Assembly (NCBI GenBank): GCA_014058105.1
Contig: JACGCM010002537.1
Coordinates: forward strand, 1,116,001 to 1,180,000
From: Kingdonia uniflora
Taxonomy: Eukaryota; Streptophyta; Magnoliopsida; Ranunculales; Circaeasteraceae
Direction of reading: 5' to 3'
Length of the DNA: 64,000 nucleotides
The notes beneath the pieces are model-generated. The model was not told the origin of the DNA. It did not search any database and was given only the letters and a program-made list of their open reading frames with translations. Positions 48,151 to 60,100 of the stretch are shown piece by piece. Every line of letters starts with the position of its first letter. Position 1 is the stretch's first letter. A program made the translations under genes and the position numbers.

Positions 48151-49330
48151 GGATCCTTAGCAGTAAAATAAGGCATAAACAAGCATGGAGAATGGTTATC
48201 ATTAAGATGCCTTATCAATAATCTACAGATAATAATTTTACATTGTTATCCCAAGGCTCCCACAATCTGATCCAAGTACATCTTAAACCATTGCTTCTAT
48301 CCAATTGGAAGGTTTTTAGCTCTGATAACTATTTATAAGGAGCATAGTGGCGTTCTATGGTGAATATTCAGCCTAATTTTCCAATGCAAATATTAACTAA
48401 CGGGCTTAAAAAAGTTTTTAAGCCCAAAGCTAGGCCCTACCCCAAGCTCTGAAACTCTGTCCAAGCCCAAGCCCTTGTTTCTTTTCCTACCTCATTATAC
48501 TCTTCTTCCTTAAATCTTTCCCTCTCAAATCATTTAAAATTAGAGGAACCCTTATTCGATTATAGGGTTCTTTGCATCAATTTTGTTTTCGAGCTCCATT
48601 TTACTTCAATCTACGAGCAATCGCCAGAGGTTCGATTTTTTATTATTATTTAATTTTGCGATTTACTTATTAAAGATGTGGTTTTTAGACGATGAGTGGT
48701 GATTAGATATGAATTGGGGTTCAATTTGTGGTGAAATTGGAATAGGTTTAGCTGAATTCGTTTGGTGGAATTGAGTTTATTTGAATTGGGTTAGTGGTTT
48801 AGGTTATAGAGTTTGGTTTATGTTGGCATTGAGCTAGATTGATTGAGGTTGTGCTGTTTGGTATTGTTATATTAGTTGAATTGTAAGTGGGCGTTTATAA
48901 AACTAAGAACTTTGATGTCCCAATAGTTTAGTTTTAATTTTAATACACCACTCATCATCTTTTAAGCCATCCTATAAAATAATCCTCACATTAGTTTTCA
49001 TTCTTATTAAGACTTCTCTTCTGTAATTCAACTAGGTTTTGATCTCCTATTATTTTCTTTTCTCCATCCTTTCACTTTTACTCCCATCATAGACTGATTT
49101 TCTGAGCTCGATTTGCATTCGATATCAACATAAGCAAAAACTTTGATTGTAATTCACCTCTTGCAAGCCATTAATTAAACCGTAAGATCATTGCTACACC
49201 ACCAAATTTGATAATACATACTTTCAGGTAAGAAACTTGCAATGTTTTAGGATTTTGAGTTGTTTACTTTGTTGTTGATCAAATTTTCAGTTTACTAATA
49301 ATACTTCCTTTGTGTATAGGTAAGGTTTCA

Positions 49331-52300
49331 ATGACCCCTAATATGCCTACCACCAATGTTAGCCGAAAAAGATCATCTGAATCATTAGCTCTTCGAGATC
49401 TTGGCGAATAAAGGCAAAACAAAAATGCAAAAAAACATAAAAAATTTCACTCTGAGATTAGTACAAAGGTGTGTTCTTTTATAATATGTACTTTTAAAAC
49501 CTTGATTAAATTTAAATCTATCATTGATGCTCACCTTTTCTTATAGAGTCAATTGGATAAACTACATAAAACATCCAATTCAAACAAATTCGAGTATATG
49601 GCATAATTGTAACTCCAATTATTTTATCACGACTGTTGCAAGTTTGTCGAAAAACCAATAAATGATTTGGAAGTTATTTTATCTCTCGTCCTCTTCTGCA
49701 AGTATGTCACTATATAACATTTTCTTAATTTCATGGTTATATATAATTTGATAACCAATGCTCCCATCTTACTATGCAGAGAATAACTAAAATGCATAAT
49801 TCTAACTCCAATTCCAACAAATCTATAAAAATCGGAGAGATATATATTTATAACATTTTCCTTTAACATCATGATTGTACATAATTGAATCTTTTATTTC
49901 TTTATAGGATCAATTAAATGCACTGCTTGGAGCACCCATTTAGAGCTTATCTACGACCTAAACAAATCCGATGTGATCGGTGTAACACAAGACAATACCA
50001 CTAATAGCATTGTACGTCTAGAAGAATTTCTTGTCATAATGAGTGATCTAAATTGAACTGACAATTCATCGGTGGAAGAAATAGAAGAAAATGTATTTTT
50101 AATACATGAGCAAGTCTCTCTATCATGCAACTCGCATATTAACCATCAAAAGGTTAGGTTTTATTTATTATAAATTTTGAATATTGGCATAGTTCATACT
50201 ACTATGACTGCTAATGGTCTCTTTTTGCAGATTCTAATGTTTATTGAAGCCAGTAAAGTTGGATATAATCCGATCCCTAACAACCTTCCAATTGCCTCTA
50301 CCGTATCTATTAGAAGTACATATTTTAGAATAGTCAGAATGATCTACAAAAATCTTTTCATTATTCTCAAAAAATATTGAACTTCACGTGTATATTAAAG
50401 CATTGACAATAAATGCCACAGGTAGTTCCCGACGACAAAGGAATGTACTCACTCATGAAAAACAAGAAGTAGTAAGGCTTAAACAAATGCCAATAAGCGT
50501 AGGAATTATAACATGACACAGCTTAGTAAGGTATGTTTTCATATAAAATTTACTTATATAACATTTATAGTTAATTTCATAACCGTATATAACTTCATAG
50601 CCAATGATCTTAATATATTAACTGCAGAAAGCAACAAAAGTGCATCATTCTAACTTCGATTGCATCCAAATCAAACAAATCGAGAAGGTATGTATTTTCT
50701 AACGATTGATTTTAATATCATGATTCTATAAAATGATATAATTGCTGATAATATCTCATTATAGAAAAAATTAAATGAACTGCCTAGAACACTACATTCA
50801 AAGTCCAGCCACGACGCAAACATGTATAACATTATCAGGGTAACACAAAACAATACCAATAATAACATTGTGAATGTCGATGATGTTTGGTTTTAGCTAA
50901 TTATAAACCTATGATGTCAACATAATTCATGCTACTATAACTGATAATGTACTCTTCATGCAGACTGCAATGTTTATTAAAGCTAGAGAGGTTGGATCTA
51001 TTCCAATCCCTGACATCCTTCCAACTAACTCTCGCTTATCCGTTACAGGAATATATTAAATAATAGTTTAAATGATCTATAAATCCATTACCTTATTCTA
51101 CAGAAATACTAAGCTTCACATATGTACTGAAATATTGACCACATTAAAACAAATTGACTCAGGTGGTTCTCGGAAACCGAAGTATGTGTCAACTTCTGAA
51201 GAACAATAAACGAAAAGGCTTCAAAAAAAAGTCAAACGACACGAGAATTACGCCGAAAAAAATAATACTTGAAGGAGTATGTATTTAAAAAACATTTTCA
51301 CTTTTCCATGAACATTTGTAATTCTATAAATGATTCTAACATTTTATTGAATATATACTGCAGCAAACATGTCAAGTGGAAGATTCTGATTCCAATTGCA
51401 ACAAATTCAAGAAAATTAAAATAAATACTGTCAATAGGAAACTGTATTCTAACAATGTCAGAAGCAGACAAACAATATTTTAAAGTCAGGTACTTAACCA
51501 GACTATCATCTTGTTCCTTGTAACTATATTGCTATTATTGTGAACAACCAAACCATTTCTTACCAAGTAGAATTAATAAGGAACAGTACATTGCTCAAAA
51601 TGCCTCGGTGTTGTTAGGCACAAGTTGTGGTATTAGTAATACACTTAACAAAGGAAATGCTCAGTTTGTCTTGATTATGGATACCACGTTTTCCGATACA
51701 GGAAAGCCAACTATTGCCAATGATGTATTCGAATCTCTCAGATATGCGCCCAACATCGATACGCCAGTTATTATTGTCGCCAATTCGACAAGTATATCTA
51801 ACGCATGCATGCTTAGTATTACTAATAACGCTTTTACTAATAAATGTCACATTCGACCTGATGTGCCTATTGAAGATTGCATTAACCAGACCACTATAAT
51901 GTATATATCGCATAATAATCTGTAAATAAATACTACTACTACTACTGAATCCTCAGTAAAATCTTCGGACCAACCACTTACAAACGAAACTACCATGCAT
52001 AACAAACCCAATCCTAGCAACATTCGAGCCATCGGGAGCAATTCTGCAAAAAACTATGTATATTCAAAAAGAATTAAGACCAATAAACTTCCACCACTAA
52101 GATAGTGTAAACACTGTAAAGTTTGCCTATTCGCTAGGGAGACCAGAGGTTTTTGTTGTTTGAGCGAAAAAGTTAACTTAGGAATGTCGCTAGTTCTAAC
52201 ATAACTACTTGAACTTTACGACGTTCAATCTACAATAGGTAAATATTTTAGAAAAAATATTAGAGTATACAATCACTCATTCCAATGTACATCTATCAGG

Positions 52301-55300
52301 GTAATATTAGATGAATCTTTTTCTAACGCTTTAAATGAAATTTACACATTTAAGGCCCACGGTATGATATACCATAAGATTAGAAGTTATTTATCACCAG
52401 AACTTGAGAGAGCACAGTTTATACAACTATATTTTAATGATCCACTTAATCAACTTAAGATAGACTTGAGGAAAACAATCTTTTAAAGAAAGAAATCATT
52501 GTTAGGTTACCAAAAGTTTTGAGATCAACAATTCAAAAAAATCATAAATTTACCTGATCTTTCCAATCGCGAACTTGTTATTTAGCAATGCCCAAAAGGA
52601 GCAAAACAATATATTTTACCCACTGCCGATGATGTGCAGGCATTGTAATCGGCAGTGAAGAAAAAATAGTGGGACAAAATATTGTAATTCACCCAACAAA
52701 AGAGGGTTTACAATTCATATATGAAACTGCTGGATTTTATGACCCCTTGCAATACCCACTCTTACTACCAAAGGGAACTTATGGATGGTATTTAGAGACT
52801 TTCAATAGAAATGACAAAAAGATTACTATTTGTGCATTCTATGCTTACATGTTACAGATCCGCCCAAACTATGAATCACTTATCCTTTAAGGCGGCCGAT
52901 TATTACAACAATATATAGTGGATCAATGCGTTAAAATGCATACAAGCAACCTAGGGTATATTATACAAAATCAGAAGAAAATTAGGGATGATATGTACCG
53001 TGGACTACAAGATGTTATTAGGACTGGTGAAAGGCTAGGTAAAAATGTTGGTAAACGAATTATTCTCCCTTCATCCCATAATGGAAGTCCTCGCAATATG
53101 TACCAACGCTTTCAAGACGTAATGGAGTTAGTTCAGAAATGCGGCAAACTAAATCTTTTTATAATCATGACTTATAACCCGGAATGGCCAAAAATAATCA
53201 ATGAGCTATGTCCGGGACACCTACCACAAGATCGTCCGTATTTAGTTGCACACATATTCCGTGTTAAATTCTTATGTATGAGGGATGACATAGTAAAATT
53301 ATAAGTACTAGAGTTAGTTAAGACGCATGTGTAAAAAACGAGGCCTTTCGCATGCGCATATGTTGGTCATATTAAAAAAAATAGGATCGCCTAAGAGGAA
53401 CGGATGATTATGACCAAATTGTACAAGCTAAATTTCCCGACAAGGCGAAAGAGCCTGAACTTTTTGAAATTGTTAAAAAAAACAAATGGTGCATGAACCA
53501 TGTGATACCCAAAATACTAAATGCGTATGGTAGACGTTAAGTGTAAAAAAGATTTCTAAGAGATTTTGCTGAACACACAATTCAGGGTAATGATTCATAC
53601 CCGATTTTTCACTGACGTTTTGACAAATGTTCAATCAAGATTGGAACAAAAACTGCTAATAATAGCTGGATCGTACATTACAATGGATGGTTGCTTAAAA
53701 GATTTAACTGCCACATAAACGTTAAAGTTTGTAGCAATATCAAATGTGTTAAATAATTATATAAGAGTGTTTCTATGGAAGTTGGCAGAATAGACGATGT
53801 GGACGAGATAAAACAATTTGTAGATGCATGATGGATATCTCCTCTAGAAGCTGCTTGGAGATTATTCGTATTCCCAATGAGTAAAATATATCCGGCAGTA
53901 GAACGCTAATAAATAAACCTTCCAAATCAGCAGCAGGTTACTTTTTTTGACTTTCAATCCTTCAAAGATATTGTTCAAAACGCCGACAATACCCAAACGA
54001 TGTTAACCGAGTTTTTTTTATATTAACGCGGAAGATTTTCATGTGAGAAAATTTCTATATCATGAAATCCCTCTACACTATAGATGGATAAGTAAAAGAA
54101 AGTTTTGGCAAAGGCGTAAAAGTAAAATTAAGTGTATTGGATGAATATATACAGTCCACCCGTTCGATGGAAAACGATTTTACTTGAGACTTTTATTAAA
54201 TTATATAAATGGGCCTAGGTTATTTGATGATATGATTACTATTAATGGTGTTTCATATAGGTCATTCAAGAGATCAGCAGAGGCCTTTGGTTTGTTTGAG
54301 GACGACAATACTATTAGGGATTGTTTAGAAGAAGCAAACTTACTATAATTCACACCAGCTTTAAGAAAACTATTTGATGCACTGTTAGTATTTTGTGAAC
54401 CTGCTAAAGTATCTGATTTATGGAAAGATTTCAAAGATTATGTGTCACAAGATTACCAAAAAATAGGCCATTACACAAATGCAACACTCGATCTTAAATT
54501 AATGATTTACTTGGACAACATAACAAGAGTGTTCTTGATTATGATTTGCCAAGGATGAACTTAAATACTGAAGAAGATGATGATTTGTTCAGTCTGTTGA
54601 AAGACGAGCTCGATATTAAAGCACCATTTACGGACTATCTAGCTAAAGTTAAATTGAATCCAGAACAAACGTACGCTTATGATTGAATTAAGAAATCTAT
54701 AAATTTAAATGAAAGTAAGGTTTATTTTATTGATGGGCTAGGCGGTACGGGAAATACATTCTTCTACCAGGCAATCCTAGCACAGTTAAGGCAAAATGGT
54801 AATGTAGCGCTTGTAACAACCTCGTCAAGCATTGCATCCACTATTATTCTAGGTGGTATAACGACCCATTCAAGATTTAAATTACAACTTACCTCAGATT
54901 CAAGATCCACTTGCAATATCAACAAGGGTTCAAATTTAGCCAGACTAATCAAACAATCTAAGGTCTTAATATGGGATGAAGCCCCGATGATGCACATACA
55001 CATTTTTTGAAGCCCTAAATAGAATACTGAAAGATATATTAGAATGTGATTTACCCTTTGGCAAAAAAATTCTTATTATGGGGGGCAACTTTCGCCAAAT
55101 ACTACCAGTACATCCCCTGATTAACTGGAGCCCAAACAATTGACGCTTGCATCATCAAATCTCAAATATGGGAATATACGAAAGTTATTCAACTGACAGA
55201 AATATGCGAGCATGTAATGATCCTGAACATTTAAACTTCTTACTTTAAGTCAGCAAAGGTAGCAATAATATCAAGGCTGACAGTGATTTTATACAAATAC

Positions 55301-56072
55301 CGGATGAAATGATTATAAAATGGAAGAATGAAAATTCAATAAATGATTTAATAAAATTTGTTTTCCCTGAACTGAAAAAGTTTGCTCGTGACATTTTTTA
55401 TATGATAAACAGAGCTATATTAGCACTAATAAATAAAACTATAGATTTTGTAAACGAAAAAATATTGAAACATTCCCAGGAGAAACTGTTACATATTATT
55501 CATTCGATAGTGTTGAAAATGACACACATAACTTGTATTCCCAAGAATTCTTAAATGCAATCACTCCTAGTGGATTACCTCCACTTAAATTAACCCTCAA
55601 AGAAGGATCGCCAATTATGTTACTACGTAACATTAGCTCAAAAGGCGGATTATTCAATGGAACGAGATTAATATGTCGTGAATTTAAGAAAAATACTATA
55701 AAGACAGAAATAATGACTGCGCATCATAAAGGAGATATTGTATTCTTACCCCGTATACCATTAAAACCTTCAGAAAATGTCAATCTACCTTTTGTTATGT
55801 TACGCAGTCAGTTTCCTATTAGGTTATGCTTCGCACTGACAATCAATAAGTCACAAGGTTAGACAATTCCTATAATAGGGGTCTTTTTGAATGATTTTGC
55901 CTTCAGTCACAACCAACTATATGTCGCTTTGTCTAGAGGTATTTCAAAGAAAAAAACTAGGGTGTTGGTACGCAATGGTAAATCACAAGACCTACCTGGT
56001 ACCCATATAGTTAATGTGGTTTACAAAGAAATCCTTACAGCTAGCAAATTGCCTAATCCCAACACCAAATGA
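49331..56072 (+). pseudogene. Helitron Rep/helicase (RepHel) pseudogene
   Basis: RepHel proteins nick, unwind and transfer one strand. ATG 49331 opens a degraded, intron-like amino part. From about 52100 the family order is clear: a Cys-rich block (CKHCKVCLF), NIRVYNHSFQCTSI, YDPLQYPLLLPKG, then the Rep domain with MTYNPEWPKI and LPQDRPYLV. The HUH motif survives as RGLSHAHML near 53340. The tyrosine region near 53755 has a stop (VK*LYK). The PIF1-type helicase shows INGVSYRSFKRSAEAFGL, a Walker A of GLGGTGNTF at 54735 with Asn (54753-54755) in place of the catalytic Lys, Walker B WDEAP near 54972, NKSQG* and HNQLYVALSRG at the end. More than ten stops and frameshifts show it is dead. Confidence 0.88.
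49780..51480. repeat. Tandemly duplicated multi-exon module in the RepHel 5' part
   Basis: Units start at about 49780, 50629 and 51361, each after an acceptor-like tgcag. Matching landmarks follow in the same order: attctaac with caacaaat, then an intron-like gap ending atag, then aattaaatg with actgc, then acacaa with caatacca, then tgcag with atgtttatt and aagc. The first two units are nearly complete (about 850 and 730 bp) and the third is partial. A fourth, diverged start may lie at 49540. The differences are substantial, so the duplication is old. Confidence 0.65.
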
Positions 56073-56075
56073 CAT

Positions 56076-56525
56076 ATTTATTACCAATTGTTTCACCAAT
56101 CGTCATCAGTAGTGCATCAAATACAAGTGCGAACAATGTTAGAAAAATGCATTATTAATAATATTCAGAATGTATTGCAATAATAATATTGATGTATCTG
56201 CTGAAGTTGCAGCCGCATATACAACCAATCACGATCGCCGCATATAGGTGAAGATTCAACAACATCGATTGTGATGGTATTGGTTATCTCAACATCCTAT
56301 CTGGTAAACATAAATCAAGAATTCATTTTACTTTGTTAATGTGCTTTTTACCAATACTTGGAACTAACCTCACCTTCACATTTTGTCATGCATTACTTCC
56401 AAATATTTAGTTCTTCTCTTATTTATGGTATGCCCAATATGCCGAGCAAAAGAAATAAACATTCTAATCATGATGAAGGAAACTTGTTTGATGCGGCAAA
56501 AAATTCCATAATAATGGTTGGTAGT
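56076..56525. other. Junction between Helitron and Tat element
   Basis: No gene was recognised. The missing Helitron 3' hairpin and the left border of the Tat LTR should lie here. Confidence 0.35.
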
Positions 56526-57125
56526 GTAGGGGCCTACCCCTCGACCTTACCCAAATGGAACTATCTCCATGTCAGACTCACGCATTTTACACATGACTTC
56601 AATAGTCAACATTGCCACCTACTCCTCGAACTAATGAAGAACGTGGGTCGAGCTCAAACATAAAAAACTTGATCAGGTCAAAGCCACATGTCTCTCACGA
56701 ACTCAACAGTTACTCAGTCAACCGCCACTAACCACATTGTTCGGAGAATGTACTTTAGCACGATGAAGAATTGCGGAGAAGGCCTATAAAGAAAAAGTTT
56801 AAGAAGAAACAAAGACTAGAAAAATACACGAGAAATCACCAAGAAAACTATATTTTCTACGATTCTCAAAAATGTCAAACTTCTTATTCACAAGATCAAA
56901 CATTTCTAAGTCAAGAGATCACTTGTAAAAAGATATCAACCTCAAGCAATAAAATTACTATTACAAAAACCCTCAACTCAAGGTCGTGGTTTTTTACCTA
57001 TTTAAAGGTTTTCCATGCTAAATCACTTATGTCATTTCTTGCTTTCTATCAGATTTTTATCACAGGATCATTGGTGTAAGAGCTAATTCCAAACCACTTC
57101 TAGCTTACGGAATTATGCCATTACA
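56526..57125 (+). repeat. 5' LTR of the Tat element (left border tentative)
   Basis: The right end is fixed by the primer-binding site. The left end is chosen as the first TG-starting palindrome after the Helitron. There is a TATA-like box at 56783. Confidence 0.5.
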
Positions 57126-57143
57126 TTTGGTGCCGTCTGTGGG
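57126..57143 (+). other. Primer-binding site of the Tat element
   Basis: tttggtgccgtctgtggg, one base off the tttggcgccgtctgtggg commonly found directly after Tat-type 5' LTRs. Confidence 0.8.
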
Positions 57144-57192
57144 AAAGAAATCATTTTTACGATATCCTAAGGCATTCATTCACTTTACTACA

Positions 57193-60100
57193 AATTTCAA
57201 TCATGGTCACTTCCAGATGACTAGCAACCAGAATCCAGCTCGATCTTTCAGTTGAGCCAAAACAACTTGTAGAGCTATGGGTGAATCTCAACATTGAGAC
57301 AGAGAAATGCAATGAGCTCGAACGTCAATTAACTTTTGACCGAGAGCTCTGGGAGAAGGAACTCGATGCCAAACGACAAGCTCGTTTGACAGTGCTCAAA
57401 TGACATAAAGATCAGATGACAACAATGTAGATTGCCTACAAGCTCTGTAAAATACTCTGCAAGCTCCTCTAACAAGAGATCGTGATCAGTTGCCAGAAGC
57501 CTCCTGGGTTTCTGCGCGAGAAAGATTGGGACCTCGAGGAGCCACCAACAAAGCTATTTCTAGAAATATTCATAATGAACCTCAACCTTCCATTCATTTG
57601 GGTGGTGAAGTTCAGTCTGAGATCAGCAGAGGTCACCAATTTTCCATATGTTAAGAGTAAGAACAGCGACCTCCGCCTTGAGTTCCTGCATGAGGTCGTT
57701 TGAGTGAAGGTACCGGTACTTACAATCCGTAACCTCCTCGTCAAATCACTCAACCGACACGTCACTATGTTACACAAGAACATATGGATCATCGAATTAA
57801 GAAGTTGATCGAAGCACAAGTTCTAGGCATAATAGACAACCTTACCAAGCTACAAGGAAGTCTAATTGCCAAAAAACTATTGATATGGAAATACCAAAAG
57901 GTTTCCATACTCTAAAAATTTGCAAATACAAGGGCACCAATTCAAAAGACCATATTCAACAATACCGAGATTTATTAGGGTTGTATTCCAACCTCAACCA
58001 TATCCTATACCGTTTGATTACCACGAGTCTATAGGAGGAACCGCTCTGATGGTTCTACTCTCTACCTGAAGACTCCATATACACATTCGGCCAGTTCTAG
58101 GCTTTTGTGAAGAAATTTTTGGAGCTCGCGCGTAAAGTAGACAATCTTGATCAGAAAACAGTTATTACTGTTTTTACCAACGCACTCTAGCTCGACTACA
58201 AAGCCAAAAAACACCTCTTCCTTAACAAACCTACAACCTTGGGAGATATGATCACCAAGGTCAATAGTTACGTCGACCTGGAAATGATGATGTTCGAAAA
58301 GCATAAATCTACTAAATCTGTCCTTACCACGAAAGGTTCATCTACAGATCAAAGAATTGAATTCAAGGAGGATCAGGGTGACCAAAAGCGCTCCAAGGGA
58401 AGTACAGGCAACCCTCGGAAAGGTGGTTCACAAGTCAAACCGGTCCTCCCAAAGATGAATGCTCGAATCTCCATAATTTTTCCAATCCTCTCAAAGGATA
58501 AGCTCTACCGTCTCTCCCAACCATTGGAACCAATCAAGAACCGACCGTACTGCATGCATCATAAGGTAAACCATCATTCTACTGACAATTGTTATGCTTT
58601 ATAGAGGTTGCTCGAATACATTTTAAGGAGGGATGGATGTTCAAATATATTGTCGACCTGAAATCATACAAGGATGGCAGCTGTAAAAAGTAGTTTGAAG
58701 TTGTCCAGCTTGAAGATTAAGCTGAGGCGAAGCATCTCTGCCATATACCCCATAACAACATGATCGAAATCAATCATATCACCAACTCTAATAGATTCAA
58801 GCGCAGGAGACCATCAGAATACTGTGATCTCACTCCTCAAGACAAAAAAGCCAAACTTCTGACCGAGTCAAGCAATTATCGGCTTGGGATCTCATTCGAT
58901 GATTGCGACACTAGTCATGTCAAAAATCTACATCATGATACATTAGTCATAATGCTCAAGATGAAAAAGTTTGTCATGCACACAATGATGATCGATACTG
59001 GCAGCTGTATTGAGATTCTCTTTCAAAACACTATCGACCAAATGGGATTGGCCGATCAAGTTATTCATAGTGACACCGATATTAATGAATTTAATGGTTA
59101 TAAAGAAGAGTGAATAGGCAAGATCATCTTACATATTACCATAGAACCAGCCACAATCGACGTCATCTTCTTCTATGTGATTAATGCCAAATTTCGTTAT
59201 CTCGGGATTATGGGCCGCTGCTGGATTCATAACATGGAAGCAATCGCTTCCACCTATCATCAAACACTCCGCTTCAAACATAACGATGGTATTTATGAGA
59301 TCAGGGATAGTCAAAAGCTTTCTCAAGCTTATAAAAATGCCGTCTATGTTATTTTAAATACCTCTAACAGATATGCTACATAGCAATTACAGAAAGCTGA
59401 TCACCTCAACGATCAGCCTTCCATAGAAGTACCCACAGAATACATCAATATTGATGGACCTAGCAGATGTACTTTCATCGGTACTAAGCTGGTTCAGCAC
59501 AAAAAAGATGTTCTCATTCAGTTTTTATGACTAAATTGAGACATTTTTGCCTGGTCTTTCAAAGAGATACTTGGGGTCGATACAGCCAAGGCATGTCACA
59601 AATTTGCCATCAACATCAATGCCATATCGGTCAAACAGAAACAACAACGACTATCACCACGACTTCGAGATGAAGTTAACATGGAGATCAAGAAATTGAT
59701 CATAGTAGGATTCATTCGAGAAGCCAAATATCCAAATTGGATATCTAACATCGTCGTTGTCCCAAAGAAGAATAGAAAAGTCCGAGTTTGTGTAGATTTC
59801 ACCGATCTAAATAAACATACTCCAAAGGATAGTTTTCCTCTTCCTAACATTCATCAGATCCTTGATTCCATGGCAGGTCACGAACTCCTATCTATGATGG
59901 ATGCTTCTTCTAGATACTATCAGATTCCACTCTTGGAAGAAGATCAAGAAAATACTACTTTCATCACTGAAAGAGAACTTTACTGCTACAAAGTTATGTC
60001 ATTTGAAATCAAAAATGCAGGCGTATCTTATCAACGGTTGATGACTACATGTTCAAAGTACATCTGGGGAAAGTCGTGGAAGTCTACATTGATGATCTCT

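Larger units (their letters stand above)
45202..56075 (+). mobile_element. Helitron rolling-circle transposon, degenerate
   Basis: The left end tctatctatttatactacta, preceded by A, is the form many dicot Helitron 5' ends take. The phrase catctcggccgtcgatc shortly after it is often found there too. A Rep/helicase gene follows on the same strand from 49331. The 3' hairpin with CTRR end could not be identified. The Tat LTR starting near 56.5 kb may have removed it. The first 4 kb (45202-49330) hold no recognised gene, a 23-C run and a 166-bp duplication. Confidence 0.7.

Noticed and set aside
51614..51913. 99-residue minus-strand frame
   Set aside because: It is a shadow of the Helitron gene, which reads on the plus strand through the same area.
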